Source: a bacterium | GTDB taxonomy: Bacteria > Acidobacteriota > Thermoanaerobaculia > Thermoanaerobaculales > Sulfomarinibacteraceae | Assembly (NCBI GenBank): GCA_024229275.1 | Contig: JAAESQ010000184.1 | Span: 1 to 52,972 of the forward strand | Length of the DNA stretch: 52,972 nucleotides | Direction: 5' to 3' | Shown: positions 1-7,660 of the stretch, piece by piece | Position numbering within the stretch: position 1 is the first letter of the stretch | Layout: each line of letters begins with the position of its first letter | Made by a program: the position numbers and the translations under genes | Notes under the pieces: model-generated | The model's database searches: none | Seen by the model: the letters and a program-made list of their open reading frames with translations, nothing else | Told to the model about the DNA's origin: nothing

Positions 1-1
1 C

Positions 2-1369
2 GGATGCTACATTGACGCCCCGGCTGCTGAGGGCGACACTCTCGCCGACCAGTCGTACCCACCCTTCCTCACACACTACCGAGTTGAGGACATCTTGTCC
101 TACTCGTACGCACCCCGTGGAATGGGCGGCGAGTTCCAGTCAGTACTTCTACGCGATTGGAACGTGACAGTAGAGAACGAGTTGGGCCACGGTGTTCAGC
201 TTCCTAACGGAAGTTCGGAACAGTTTCGACTCGTTTGGAAAGACGAAGCAGGCTTGGTATGGTACCGCTTGTATGACGGCGAAGGTGGCGTACGGTTCCG
301 CGAAGGTGCGGACGCGTCCGGTGCTGTTCTTACTAACCTCCCCCGCGTACCGTTCGTCATGTTCGACGTCGGCGATTCTCTAATGAAGGACGTGGCTTCC
401 TACCAGAAGTCGCTATTGAATCTCTCCTCGAATGACGTCTACTACGCGATCAAGTCCAACTCCCCGTTCCTCACGATTCAGCGTGACGCTTTTGCGTCTG
501 GCGACCACCTCAAGCAAGCCGATACTGCTGATGGTAGTACTGGTCACAGCGAAGACGTTGGGGCCGGAAAGGGTCGTTACTACGGAGTCAACGAAGACCG
601 CCCCGGATTCATCGCTCCCCCTACGGACCCTCTCAAGACGTCGATGCAGTTACAGGAACGATTGGAAGATTCCATCCGGTCCCTAATCAACATCGCGATT
701 CAGAGCAAGGCCGGTAGCCGAACAGAATCAGCCGAGAGCAAGAAGATCGGCCAAGGCGGACTGGAAGCCGGTCTGTCATTCATCGGACTCGAACTCGAAG
801 CTGGCGAGAAGTTAATCTCAGACATCTGGGCCGAGTACGAGAACGTGCGGAATCCCAACCCCGCAACGATTCACTACCCCGATCGATACACGCTCAAGAG
901 CGACGAAGAGCGACTTGACGAGGCATCGAAACAGATCGACTTGATCGAGCGATTGCCTACGCAAGAGTTGAAGCGAACGGTCAGCAAGGGTATCGTCGAT
1001 ACGCTCCTCGGTGGGCGAATGCCACAAGAGGAGATCGACAAGATCAACAGGAGAATCGATCGCAACGACTACATCCTGACCGATCCCAAGATGATTCTTG
1101 AGGCTCATAAATCCGGTTTGGTTGACGACAAGACTGCTTCGGAGGCACTTGGATTCGATGCAGACAAGGTTATCGAGAAGGCACGTGAGGACCGGGCCGA
1201 GCGAATCGCTCTCACCCTGGAAGCTCAGACGCCCCACGACCAGAAGGTCGATGCCGAGCCCGGCGACAAAGACTTGAAGAACCCTGCGTCACGTGGGGCC
1301 CCCGAATTAGATACCAATCCTGAGAGTGGTGCGGACGAGAAGGTAATCGAGGACGACAATGGCAACTAA
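2..1369 (+). CDS. Portal protein, 5' end cut off by the window
   Basis: The reading frame is open from base 2, so the start lies upstream; the TTG at 95 is not a credible start. The visible protein (about 455 aa) looks like a phage portal of the DUF4055 kind: a stretch reading PRVPFVMFDVGDSLMKDVA followed by a helical segment (YQKSLLNLSSNDVYYAI), then an acidic, low-complexity C-terminus. A portal forms the dodecameric ring through which DNA enters and leaves the capsid. Its place ahead of adaptor, scaffold and coat genes supports this. Its last 11 nt overlap the next gene. The family name is a recognition by eye; the portal role is fairly secure from context. Confidence 0.72.
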   Translation, partial: GCYIDAPAAEGDTLADQSYPPFLTHYRVEDILSYSYAPRGMGGEFQSVLLRDWNVTVENELGHGVQLPNGSSEQFRLVWKDEAGLVWYRLYDGEGGVRFREGADASGAVLTNLPRVPFVMFDVGDSLMKDVASYQKSLLNLSSNDVYYAIKSNSPFLTIQRDAFASGDHLKQADTADGSTGHSEDVGAGKGRYYGVNEDRPGFIAPPTDPLKTSMQLQERLEDSIRSLINIAIQSKAGSRTESAESKKIGQGGLEAGLSFIGLELEAGEKLISDIWAEYENVRNPNPATIHYPDRYTLKSDEERLDEASKQIDLIERLPTQELKRTVSKGIVDTLLGGRMPQEEIDKINRRIDRNDYILTDPKMILEAHKSGLVDDKTASEALGFDADKVIEKAREDRAERIALTLEAQTPHDQKVDAEPGDKDLKNPASRGAPELDTNPESGADEKVIEDDNGN

Positions 1370-2039
1370 GCATATCATTTACACGACCGGTGCGACTCTC
1401 TACGGAAAGTCCGCTACCGACTCGCCCACCACGGTAGCTATCACCGAGAATCCGACCTACGCAGGGTTGTACCCGGCTGACACCGATAACCCGTTCGTCT
1501 ACGTACAGGCTGGCGGCACCCCGGCTCCGACCGATACCCTACTGGGCGACGTCCGAGAATTCTACTACGGAACCACTGCTAGCGGCGACCTGTTCCACGC
1601 GACCCGGATGCACAGTTGGGATTGGTCCCAGGCAACCGTGTACGATCAGACGAAGGCTCTGTACACCGCGACCCGCCTGATGGACAAGTTCAACTTCATC
1701 GGAGTCAAGACCGATGAGGACCAAGGGCTAGAGTTTCCCCGGACCCGTACGTTGACTGACGGCACGGTCTGTGAGATCGGAGGAGTCTCGGACATCCCGC
1801 AACCGATCGAGAACGCCGCTTACCTAATTAGCGAAGCCCTGCTGAGTGGTCGCGACCCGGACATGGATTTCGAGTCGCAGCGAGTCAAGGTCGAAACCTT
1901 CGGCCCCGTACGCACCGAGTACGCTACGGACAAGGGACCGATGCAGCATACGGCCAACATGATCCCATCGCCCACCGCTTGGGCCCTTATGAGACCTTTT
2001 CTTGAAATTTCTACCAGTTTCGGTGTAAATCGAGGCTAA
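1359..2039 (+). CDS. Head-tail adaptor / DnaT-like phage protein
   Basis: A 226-aa protein with two parts. Residues 1-100 are a beta-rich N-terminal region with an ATLYGKS-type opening, seen in some phage head proteins. Residues 105-226 follow the pattern of the putative DnaT-like ssDNA-binding (head completion) family: an LMDKFNF helix, LEFPRTR, then DIPQPIENAAYLISEALL and a closing ALMRPFL. Despite the DnaT label, these proteins usually sit between portal and coat and act as the gp6-like ring under the portal. The ATG overlaps the portal stop by 11 nt, which suggests coupled translation. Confidence 0.6.
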   Translation: MATKHIIYTTGATLYGKSATDSPTTVAITENPTYAGLYPADTDNPFVYVQAGGTPAPTDTLLGDVREFYYGTTASGDLFHATRMHSWDWSQATVYDQTKALYTATRLMDKFNFIGVKTDEDQGLEFPRTRTLTDGTVCEIGGVSDIPQPIENAAYLISEALLSGRDPDMDFESQRVKVETFGPVRTEYATDKGPMQHTANMIPSPTAWALMRPFLEISTSFGVNRG

Positions 2040-2065
2040 GACGTACAAGTTAATTGTGACAGACG

Positions 2066-2092
2066 GTACCGGACCATTTTCCGGGTATTTCT
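2066..2092 (+). other. Stem-loop between adaptor and scaffold genes
   Basis: A CCGGA/TCCGG stem with a CCATTT loop lies in the 81-nt gap. A closely similar hairpin with the same ACCGGA...TTCCGGGTA frame recurs at 5627-5645. There is no T-run straight after it, so it looks more like an RNA processing or stability element than a strong terminator. Confidence 0.4.
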
Positions 2093-2120
2093 ACGTACCA
2101 GACACGATTCTGAGGACACT

Positions 2121-2942
2121 ATGAAGATTCGCTTTTTATCGGCAGATCCCCGTTTCATCGCTTGCGACAATGAGGGGGCCGAAGGCGAACCTCTCGAACA
2201 GGCACCCGAAGCGACACCCGAGCCGAGTGCAGACTCCAACGGCACGTTCACACAAGACCAAGTGAACGAGATCGTTGTGAAACGAAACAAGAAAGTACGC
2301 CAGCAACTCGAAACAACCGAGAAGCAGTACGAGTCTTTGTTGAAGTCCCAGAACCTTTCGGCCAATGAGAAGGCCGAACTGCAAGGGCAACTGGATAACC
2401 TACAGACCCAGTTGCGAACGAAAGAACAGCAAGCTGCTTACGAAGCTAAGAAGCAGCGGCAAGAGTACGATGCGAAGCTGGAACAGACCACCGGTCAACT
2501 TGACCACTACAAAGGTTTGTTCGAGACGCAAACACGAGACAACGCTATCATGTCTGCTGCAAGCAAGCACGATGCGTACAACCCTCAACAGTTCATCGAT
2601 GTCCTCGGTCCACGCACAAAGATCGTTGACGAAGTGAATGAAAACGGCGAGAAAACCGGTCGCCTTGTTCCACGTGTTGAGATGACCATGCCAGGGGAAG
2701 ACGGTACCCCAACTGGCGTCCAAGTGACACCAGATGAAGCGATCGAGATTATGAAGAACGATGTTAGCCAATTTGGCAACTTGTTCCGAGGAAACGTCGC
2801 TAAAGGAATCGGCGAAGGATCGAATACCGACTTTGCTGGATCGAGCCGAGTTGACATCTCTAAGATGTCCGACGAGGAGTACTTCGCGAACCGCGAACAG
2901 ATCCGAAAGCAATACGGCATCCGAGACCGACGCGGACTCTAA
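2121..2942 (+). CDS. Capsid scaffolding protein
   Basis: A 273-aa hydrophilic protein lying directly before the coat gene. It has an acidic N-terminus, then FTQDQVNEIV...RNKKVRQQLE at about residues 44-68. A long charged coiled-coil runs from about 65 to 140, followed by a C-terminal helical patch ending DEEYFANREQIRKQYG. This is the standard build of a phage scaffold, which is assembled inside the procapsid and then lost. The GAGGA before the ATG serves as ribosome binding site. No protease gene accompanies it, so the scaffold probably exits intact as in P22. Confidence 0.8.
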   Translation: MKIRFLSADPRFIACDNEGAEGEPLEQAPEATPEPSADSNGTFTQDQVNEIVVKRNKKVRQQLETTEKQYESLLKSQNLSANEKAELQGQLDNLQTQLRTKEQQAAYEAKKQRQEYDAKLEQTTGQLDHYKGLFETQTRDNAIMSAASKHDAYNPQQFIDVLGPRTKIVDEVNENGEKTGRLVPRVEMTMPGEDGTPTGVQVTPDEAIEIMKNDVSQFGNLFRGNVAKGIGEGSNTDFAGSSRVDISKMSDEEYFANREQIRKQYGIRDRRGL

Positions 2943-2945
2943 CAT

Positions 2946-2987
2946 ACCGCGAAAGCGGGAACACTAGCCAAGCTAGGAATTGTTTTT
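2946..2987 (+). terminator. Tandem hairpins before the coat gene
   Basis: A GNRA-loop hairpin, CCGC-GAAA-GCGG, at 2948-2959 is followed by CTAGC-CAA-GCTAG at 2964-2976 and then a T-rich run (TTGTTTTT). The second hairpin plus T-run has intrinsic-terminator form. It sits just upstream of the most highly expressed gene, so partial termination or 5'-end protection of the coat mRNA are both possible. Confidence 0.4.
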
Positions 2988-3030
2988 CCCAATCCCCCTC
3001 GTATTCCAATTTCTAGGATTACACCGTACT

Positions 3031-4446
3031 ATGACTAATCAAATTCTCGCAGCAGCAGCACGTTTCGTCGCTAAAGCTAACGACAACGACTCCCTGATCC
3101 CTGAGTTGTGGAGCCGCGAAGCTCTGATGACTCTGATGAGCAACACCGTTATGGCTGGACTCGTCCACCGTGACTTCACCGAGTCCGTAGCTTCCTACGG
3201 CGATGTTGTCAACACTAGCCGACCTGCTGATTTCAGCGGTAAGCGAAAGACTGACAGCGACAACGTGACTGACCAAGACGCAGTGAGCCCGAACATCCCT
3301 GTGCCTTTGGACCAGCATTTCCACGTTTCGTACGTCATCAAAGACGGCGAACTGTCGAAGGCCCTTCCCGATCTGTTGGATCGATACATGGAGCCAGCCG
3401 CTCGCGAACTCGCCGAGAAGGTTGACCAAATCCTTTGTGGTCAGTCGGCTCGCCTGATGGAAAACCAAGTCGGTCAACCCGGTGCGGTTACCTCGTTGAA
3501 CGTGGATGACTACATCCTCGACGCAGACGAGAAGTTGAACGACAACAAGTGCCCAAAGGCCGGTCGTCGTTTGGTCATGTCCAGCCGATTCAATCGTGCT
3601 GCACTCGGTGCCGACATCGTTGTCGAAGCTGACAAGCGTGGCGACGAAGGCACTGCCCTTCGCGAAGCATCGGTCGGACGTATCTACGGTTTCGACTCCT
3701 TCATGGACCAGAACGTAGCTCACGTCAACTTGGCAAACGCCGAGACCGCTACTGGTGCTACCGACGCTGCTGGGTCCGAGACCGACACCGCAGTCGCAAC
3801 AGACGTTCCTTCGGCTGACGTGACTCTGGCCGGTGGCGAGTACGTTGTCATCGATGGCGACGACTACCTGCACCGAATCTCTTCGGCTGCTGACTCGGCT
3901 GGCGACACCGACATCACTTTGGTTGAAGGTCTGAAATCAGACGTTCCTTCCGGAGCAGACGTCACCGTGTTCAAAGCTGCCGACGTCAACGGAGCATACG
4001 TTGCTGGTTGGGCCAAGGAAGTTACGATCGACGGTTACGCCGCCAACAAGGGACCACAAGTTGGTCAGTTGGTTTCCTTCGGTACTGGTGCAAGCACGCA
4101 CAGCTACACCATCATCGCCGTGACTGACAACAGCACGACCGAAGCTGACATCCTGTTGGACCGACCTCTGCAAATCGCATTGGCCGACAACGACCTGTGC
4201 TACCCTGGTCCTTCCGGATCACGAAGCATCGCATTCGTTCGCGACGCAATCGCACTCGTCTCCCGTCCTTTGGCTACCGCAGCTAACACGATGGGTGCCC
4301 GCAGTGCAGTCACGAGCTTCGACGGTTTGTCGATGCGAGTGACCATGCAGTACGACTCACTGAGCCAAGGTACACGAGTTACCTTCGACTTGCTCTGTGG
4401 TGTTGCTATCCTCGACGCTCGCCTCGCTTGCGTCATCAACGGCTAA
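3031..4446 (+). CDS. Major capsid protein, P22 gp5-like
   Basis: I choose the ATG at 3031 (MTNQILAAAARF) over a TTG 51 nt upstream, because the upstream stretch overlaps terminator-like DNA and reads as a poor N-terminus; an AGGA lies 12 nt before the ATG. The 471-aa product resembles the P22 coat family. It has an N-terminal region with SVASYGDVVNTSRPADFSG, a long helix DLLDRYMEPAARELAEKVDQ, and a beta-rich insert at about 230-380. The C-terminal AFVRDAIALVSRPLA is followed by a beta strand block, a signature of these coats. It builds the icosahedral shell with HK97 fold. Position after the scaffold agrees. Confidence 0.8.
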   Translation: MTNQILAAAARFVAKANDNDSLIPELWSREALMTLMSNTVMAGLVHRDFTESVASYGDVVNTSRPADFSGKRKTDSDNVTDQDAVSPNIPVPLDQHFHVSYVIKDGELSKALPDLLDRYMEPAARELAEKVDQILCGQSARLMENQVGQPGAVTSLNVDDYILDADEKLNDNKCPKAGRRLVMSSRFNRAALGADIVVEADKRGDEGTALREASVGRIYGFDSFMDQNVAHVNLANAETATGATDAAGSETDTAVATDVPSADVTLAGGEYVVIDGDDYLHRISSAADSAGDTDITLVEGLKSDVPSGADVTVFKAADVNGAYVAGWAKEVTIDGYAANKGPQVGQLVSFGTGASTHSYTIIAVTDNSTTEADILLDRPLQIALADNDLCYPGPSGSRSIAFVRDAIALVSRPLATAANTMGARSAVTSFDGLSMRVTMQYDSLSQGTRVTFDLLCGVAILDARLACVING

Positions 4447-4457
4447 TCCCGTATGAT

Positions 4458-4520
4458 GAGGGGTGGTTACACAAAGCGTAACCCTGCCCGGTGCAACTCC
4501 GGGCACCCCTCCTTTGTTGT
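4458..4520 (+). terminator. Three-way-junction RNA structure after the coat gene
   Basis: An outer 8-bp stem GAGGGGTG (4458-4465) / CACCCCTC (4504-4511) encloses two hairpins: GTTAC/GTAAC with a 7-nt loop (4466-4482) and CCCGG/CCGGG with a 7-nt loop (4487-4503). All three helices are perfect. CTTTGTTGT follows. It lies 11 nt past the coat stop and before the next ribosome binding site, so it can end or trim the coat transcript. Confidence 0.6.
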
Positions 4521-4535
4521 CAGTGGAGGATGGTC

Positions 4536-4748
4536 ATGGAATTTGAGATGCTGCAAATCGCCAAGGACATCGGGCCCTTCGCCTGTATCATGATGTTCTT
4601 CGTATGGCGAGACTACAAGAGAGAGCATAGGCTGGAAGGTCGCGTGGACGAGTTGAACTCGTTCGTACGTACGGAACTGATGGAAGCTCTGAAACGCAAC
4701 AGCGAGATTATCAGCCGATGGAAAACAGAAATACACGACGTTCACTGA
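4536..4748 (+). CDS. Small membrane protein, BhlA/UviB holin-like in form
   Basis: The 70-aa product starts at ATG 4536, 5 nt after GTGGAGGA; the in-frame ATG at 4530 touches that ribosome binding site and is less likely. Residues 8-23 are a hydrophobic segment (IGPFACIMMFFVWRD), followed by a charged helix with RLEGRVDELNSF. One N-terminal membrane span plus a charged tail is the plan of the small BhlA/UviB holin-like proteins. No endolysin is visible next to it, so a lysis role is only a suggestion. It overlaps the following gene by 31 nt in another frame. Confidence 0.6.
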   Translation: MEFEMLQIAKDIGPFACIMMFFVWRDYKREHRLEGRVDELNSFVRTELMEALKRNSEIISRWKTEIHDVH

Positions 4749-5155
4749 ACCGCACGTTCTACAGCATTTCACGTAGATACGGCGAGCCCATCGACATCTA
4801 CAAGGTTCTGGACAGATCCGTAGACTATACGACGGGAAACAAGACTGAACAATACGAGACGGCGAACATTAGAAACGCCGTACCGGTACCGACCCAGATC
4901 GGTCGAGACGTAACATACACCCCGGCAATGATGCAGTCGGTTCGTAAGTTCGCTTGGCAGGGCGGGGCCGGATTGGAGAAAGAGGCCACCACGTTTCTCA
5001 TCGCGGAACGGGACATCCCGACGTGGCTGAGGATCGAGCCAACCCAATTCGTCATCTGGCGAGAGACTACATATCAGGTCGTTAGCATCATCGACTTCGA
5101 CGGCGGGTACATCGTGAACTGCGAAGTCGCTAAAGGATCTGGACCCACCCCATGA
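4718..5155 (+). CDS. Head closure / neck protein
   Basis: A 145-aa protein lying where siphophages keep the head stopper. It has a compact beta-rich sequence: an IDIYKVLDR strand near the N-terminus, an FLIAERDIP strand pair near 90-100 and WRETTYQVVSI near 114-124. That matches the general look of SPP1 gp16-type stoppers. I recognise no motif that proves this. The start overlaps the preceding gene by 31 nt and lacks a clear ribosome binding site, so it probably depends on coupled translation. Confidence 0.5.
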   Translation: MENRNTRRSLNRTFYSISRRYGEPIDIYKVLDRSVDYTTGNKTEQYETANIRNAVPVPTQIGRDVTYTPAMMQSVRKFAWQGGAGLEKEATTFLIAERDIPTWLRIEPTQFVIWRETTYQVVSIIDFDGGYIVNCEVAKGSGPTP

Positions 5156-5619
5156 TAAACATTAACATCCCCCGATGGGTCGCCGCGAGCGTGTCAAAGC
5201 ACATGCAGGATTCGGTGGCAGGACTCGGCTTGACGTTCTTCGTCGAGGGAGTAGATGTTGAATCACCCGAATGGTTCAACACAGATTCAGCAGTCCTGAG
5301 AATTACAGGACCAATGATCTGGCAGAGAAGTGCAGAAACCAAATACAAATTCGAGGTAATGGTTATGCTAACGGATCTGCTGGAAAGTGGCTCGAACGGT
5401 TTTGAGAATCACGACCGTCTCGGAGTCATTGCAAACGCATTGAGTGGCGACATTCCCATCTTCTCTTACGGTGGCGACGCAACTCAAGTGGGTTGTCTCA
5501 CGTTAAATGACCGTGGCAGGGAGCCTCTCCGAATTGTGCATTTCGGAAAGATCGACCCGAACTCAGAAGTAGTTCAAGCCGCTGTGTTAGCTAACTTCGA
5601 GATGTACCTCGATTCGTAA
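5152..5619 (+). CDS. Tail completion / tail terminator protein
   Basis: A 155-aa protein joined to the previous gene by an ATGA overlap and followed by the tail tube gene. It starts with an amphipathic helix (WVAASVSKHMQDSV), followed by strands GLTFFVEG and KFEVMVMLTDLL. A closing segment, VVQAAVLANFEMYLDS, ends the protein. This alternation and position fit the gp17-like protein that caps the tail tube at the neck. The assignment rests on gene order and size, not on a clear family motif. Confidence 0.5.
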   Translation: MININIPRWVAASVSKHMQDSVAGLGLTFFVEGVDVESPEWFNTDSAVLRITGPMIWQRSAETKYKFEVMVMLTDLLESGSNGFENHDRLGVIANALSGDIPIFSYGGDATQVGCLTLNDRGREPLRIVHFGKIDPNSEVVQAAVLANFEMYLDS

Positions 5620-5626
5620 GAGAGCG

Positions 5627-5700
5627 ACCGGACGCCTTCCGGGTATGTGCAACCTTGACGTCATCGCGGGATAGCCTCCCGTTGTTTCACACACTTCTTT
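5627..5700 (+). terminator. Double hairpin before the tail tube gene
   Basis: Two perfect 5-bp hairpins: CCGGA-CGCCT-TCCGG (5628-5642) and CGGGA-TAGCC-TCCCG (5667-5681). After the second, TTGTTTCACACACTTCTTTTTCT forms a loose T-tract. The first repeats the hairpin motif seen at 2066-2092. The pair lies between the completion and tube genes and probably lowers readthrough or defines the tube mRNA 5' end. Confidence 0.5.
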
Positions 5701-5716
5701 TTCTAGGAATAGCCAA

Positions 5717-6469
5717 ATGGCTCGTATTCAACTTCGAGACACTAAAATCTACTTGCAAGACGGTCTTGCAGGAACTTGCGACGTGAACGACGCCGCCGGT
5801 ATCGCAGTCAGCGACACCACGGTAACCATCGACGGTACTGCGTTGAACACTACCGTTGTCGATCAAGTTCCACTCGGAGCCCGCTTCACCGCTGGCGACG
5901 ACACTATCCACACCGTGACCGCACGTACGCCCGCCAGCGGAACGACTACCGAACTCACGTTCACGCCAGCCGCTACGGCAATTCTGGCCGACGATGGAGA
6001 AATCACTTTCCTGCCTAACCGCTTGACGATCAAGATCGGTGAAGGCGACTTGGCATGGAGCGAGAGCCGCGAGTTCATCTATGACCTCGACCGCGACGAG
6101 TTGGACACAGTTCGTCAGGGTGCTGACCAGCCGATGTCCGTAGACCTCGCATTCACGTTTGAGTACGTGACCGCTGAGACTGACAACCCACCTTCCCCAG
6201 TTGACGCTCTGAAAAAGCAGGGCGAAGCATCGGAATGGGTCTCAAGCTCAAGCGACTTGTGCGAGCCTTACGCACTTGACGTCGTTGTCGAGCATTGCCT
6301 CGCTTGCGGAACCGACCAAGATCAAGACATCTTGCTCCCCGACTTCCGATACGAGAGCCTTGACTTCTCGATCCAAGACGCATCGATTAGCGTTTCCGGT
6401 CAGTGCAATGCTACCGAAGCTACTTCGACTCGTGCAGACTTCGATTGTGACGACACCCCTAGCTGGTAG
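5717..6469 (+). CDS. Major tail tube protein
   Basis: The 250-aa product has an N-terminal MARIQLRDTKIYLQDG strand pattern and a threonine-rich beta domain to about residue 95. Next comes NRLTIKIGEGDLAWSESREF and an FTFEYVTA strand, then a cysteine-bearing C-terminal part (four cysteines between about 180 and 225). The LxxTKIYLQDG opening followed by a tube domain is common to siphovirus tube proteins. Its position between completion protein and tail chaperones, with a strong terminator right after it, fits a high-copy structural protein. Confidence 0.7.
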   Translation: MARIQLRDTKIYLQDGLAGTCDVNDAAGIAVSDTTVTIDGTALNTTVVDQVPLGARFTAGDDTIHTVTARTPASGTTTELTFTPAATAILADDGEITFLPNRLTIKIGEGDLAWSESREFIYDLDRDELDTVRQGADQPMSVDLAFTFEYVTAETDNPPSPVDALKKQGEASEWVSSSSDLCEPYALDVVVEHCLACGTDQDQDILLPDFRYESLDFSIQDASISVSGQCNATEATSTRADFDCDDTPSW

Positions 6470-6484
6470 TCATAATTGATTCAG

Positions 6485-6519
6485 GGGGAGTGGGCTTGTT
6501 ATGCCTCTCCCCTCTTTTT
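6485..6519 (+). terminator. Intrinsic terminator after the tail tube gene
   Basis: GGGGAG (6485-6490) pairs with CTCCCC (6507-6512), with extra pairing in the loop, followed by TCTTTTTCT. This is the best terminator of the virion block. It would keep tube mRNA in excess over the downstream chaperone and tape measure messages. Confidence 0.8.
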
Positions 6520-6550
6520 CTATTGCCCTTTTCATCGGTGGAGATTTAAG

Positions 6551-7009
6551 ATGAAGATTGGTGGAGTATCTGTTTCACGCAGTGAGGAAATTCTGGTTCT
6601 TCCTCGCATCAATGGCGACCTCGTATTCCGAGCGTGTGCCGTTATGTCAATGGACGATTTCGACGCTCTGTGTCCTAAGCCGGAACCCCCAACCCGCATT
6701 ACGAAAGATGGGCGAGAGCCCGACTATGACTCCAAGAACTTCATGTCAGTAATGAAGTCATGGAGCGAACGACGCTACGCATACATCTGCGTCAAGTCGC
6801 TTGAGCCGTCCAACATTGAGTGGACGAATGTTGACCTTGAGAAGCCCGCGACTTGGCCCAATTGGATCGACGAACTGCAAGAGGCAGGTATCGCATCGAC
6901 CGAGTTGAACCGCGTACAGAATCTCATCCTCGAAGCTAACGCTCTCAACGAAGCGAAGCTCAAAGAGGCACGAGATGCTTTTCTACGTGGTCAGGGGAAT
7001 CAAGCGTAG
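6551..7009 (+). CDS. Tail assembly chaperone, short form (G-like)
   Basis: The ATG at 6551 follows GGTGGAGA; longer starts would run back through the terminator. The 152-aa acidic, helical protein has the plan of the G-type chaperone: beta-rich start (GVSVSRSEEILVLPRING), then KSLEPSNIEWTNVDLEKP and a helical C-terminus LQEAGIASTELNRVQNLIL. It would coat the tape measure before tube polymerisation. It lies directly between tube and tape measure, as G does in lambda. Its 3' end carries the probable frameshift described in the next entry. Confidence 0.7.
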   Translation: MKIGGVSVSRSEEILVLPRINGDLVFRACAVMSMDDFDALCPKPEPPTRITKDGREPDYDSKNFMSVMKSWSERRYAYICVKSLEPSNIEWTNVDLEKPATWPNWIDELQEAGIASTELNRVQNLILEANALNEAKLKEARDAFLRGQGNQA

Positions 7010-7233
7010 GACGCATCCTCTGGCCGTCTTATCGGACTGCCGAGTACGCCGTCTGGGTAGCCTGTGACAGACTGGGGGTCAACCCCCCAGGAGTCAAGGC
7101 AAGCTGGGATGACTGCGATGTCATGACCCAGGCGAAGATTATCGCGTACAGTCAAATCAGGAGTCACGATGAGGTTCCGAGCAAACCTAAACAAGCTAAC
7201 TCTGGTAAAAGGTCAGGAGCGTCTCGTAGATGA
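6551..7233 (+). CDS. Tail assembly chaperone, -1 frameshift product (GT-like)
   Basis: No independent gene is visible in 7010-7168, yet the -1 frame is open from before the stop of the short form through to TGA 7231-7233. It encodes GRILWPSYRTAEYAVWVACD, then DDCDVMTQAKIIAYSQIRSH, the usual look of the T part of G-T pairs. The -1 frame has no stop anywhere near the junction, so slippage could occur at GCTTTTC (about 6974-6980) or at CAGGGGAAT (about 6992-7000). Both allow the P-site tRNA to re-pair perfectly. The predicted fusion is about 226 aa. The exact slip site cannot be fixed by reading alone. Confidence 0.6.
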
Positions 7234-7660
7234 TTACATCGAGGACCGGATCAAAGAGGCAGCACGTATTTGGTTGGACGCGGCACTAGCAATAGTGCCC
7301 GCATGGTCCGGAGCATCCCGGGCCACGTTCCAGGCTCTGGCGTCCGCTGTTGACTACCACGTTTCAATCGACGTGGCGGGAGACGCACCAGATAGAATCG
7401 GACTCGGTAGACTCTACAGTCAGGGCGGGGTCCGAAGGCTCAAGCAAGGTAGCTGGGAATTCTATTACGAGACTCAGCTACGCTACCTCGTAGCCAATGA
7501 GACAAAGACGGTAGCCCCGAGGACAGAGGGACTACGTGGGACGATGAAGACTCCCACACCATTCAAGTTCAGGGAAGCCGGTTTCAAGGCAGTTCGCGAG
7601 TACGCTAAGACTCTCGCCAATGAGCCCGTGACACCGATCAAGAAGCTACGGAAGAAATAA
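7169..7660 (+). CDS. HK97 gp10-like tail/neck protein
   Basis: The ATG follows CAGGAG at a good distance and lies inside the frameshift extension of the chaperone gene. The 163-aa product has the pattern RIWLDAALAIVPAWSGASRA, then RRLKQGSWEFYYETQLRYLV and a C-terminal helix. That matches the short basic gp10-like family that joins tail and head. It touches the tape measure gene (TAATG). Its position after rather than before the tube gene is less common. The family call is moderate. Confidence 0.5.
   Translation: MRFRANLNKLTLVKGQERLVDDYIEDRIKEAARIWLDAALAIVPAWSGASRATFQALASAVDYHVSIDVAGDAPDRIGLGRLYSQGGVRRLKQGSWEFYYETQLRYLVANETKTVAPRTEGLRGTMKTPTPFKFREAGFKAVREYAKTLANEPVTPIKKLRKK

Noticed and set aside
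3019-3873. Minus-strand frame of 284 codons inside the coat gene
   Set aside because: Shadow of the coat gene; no start signal, and the composition matches reverse reading.
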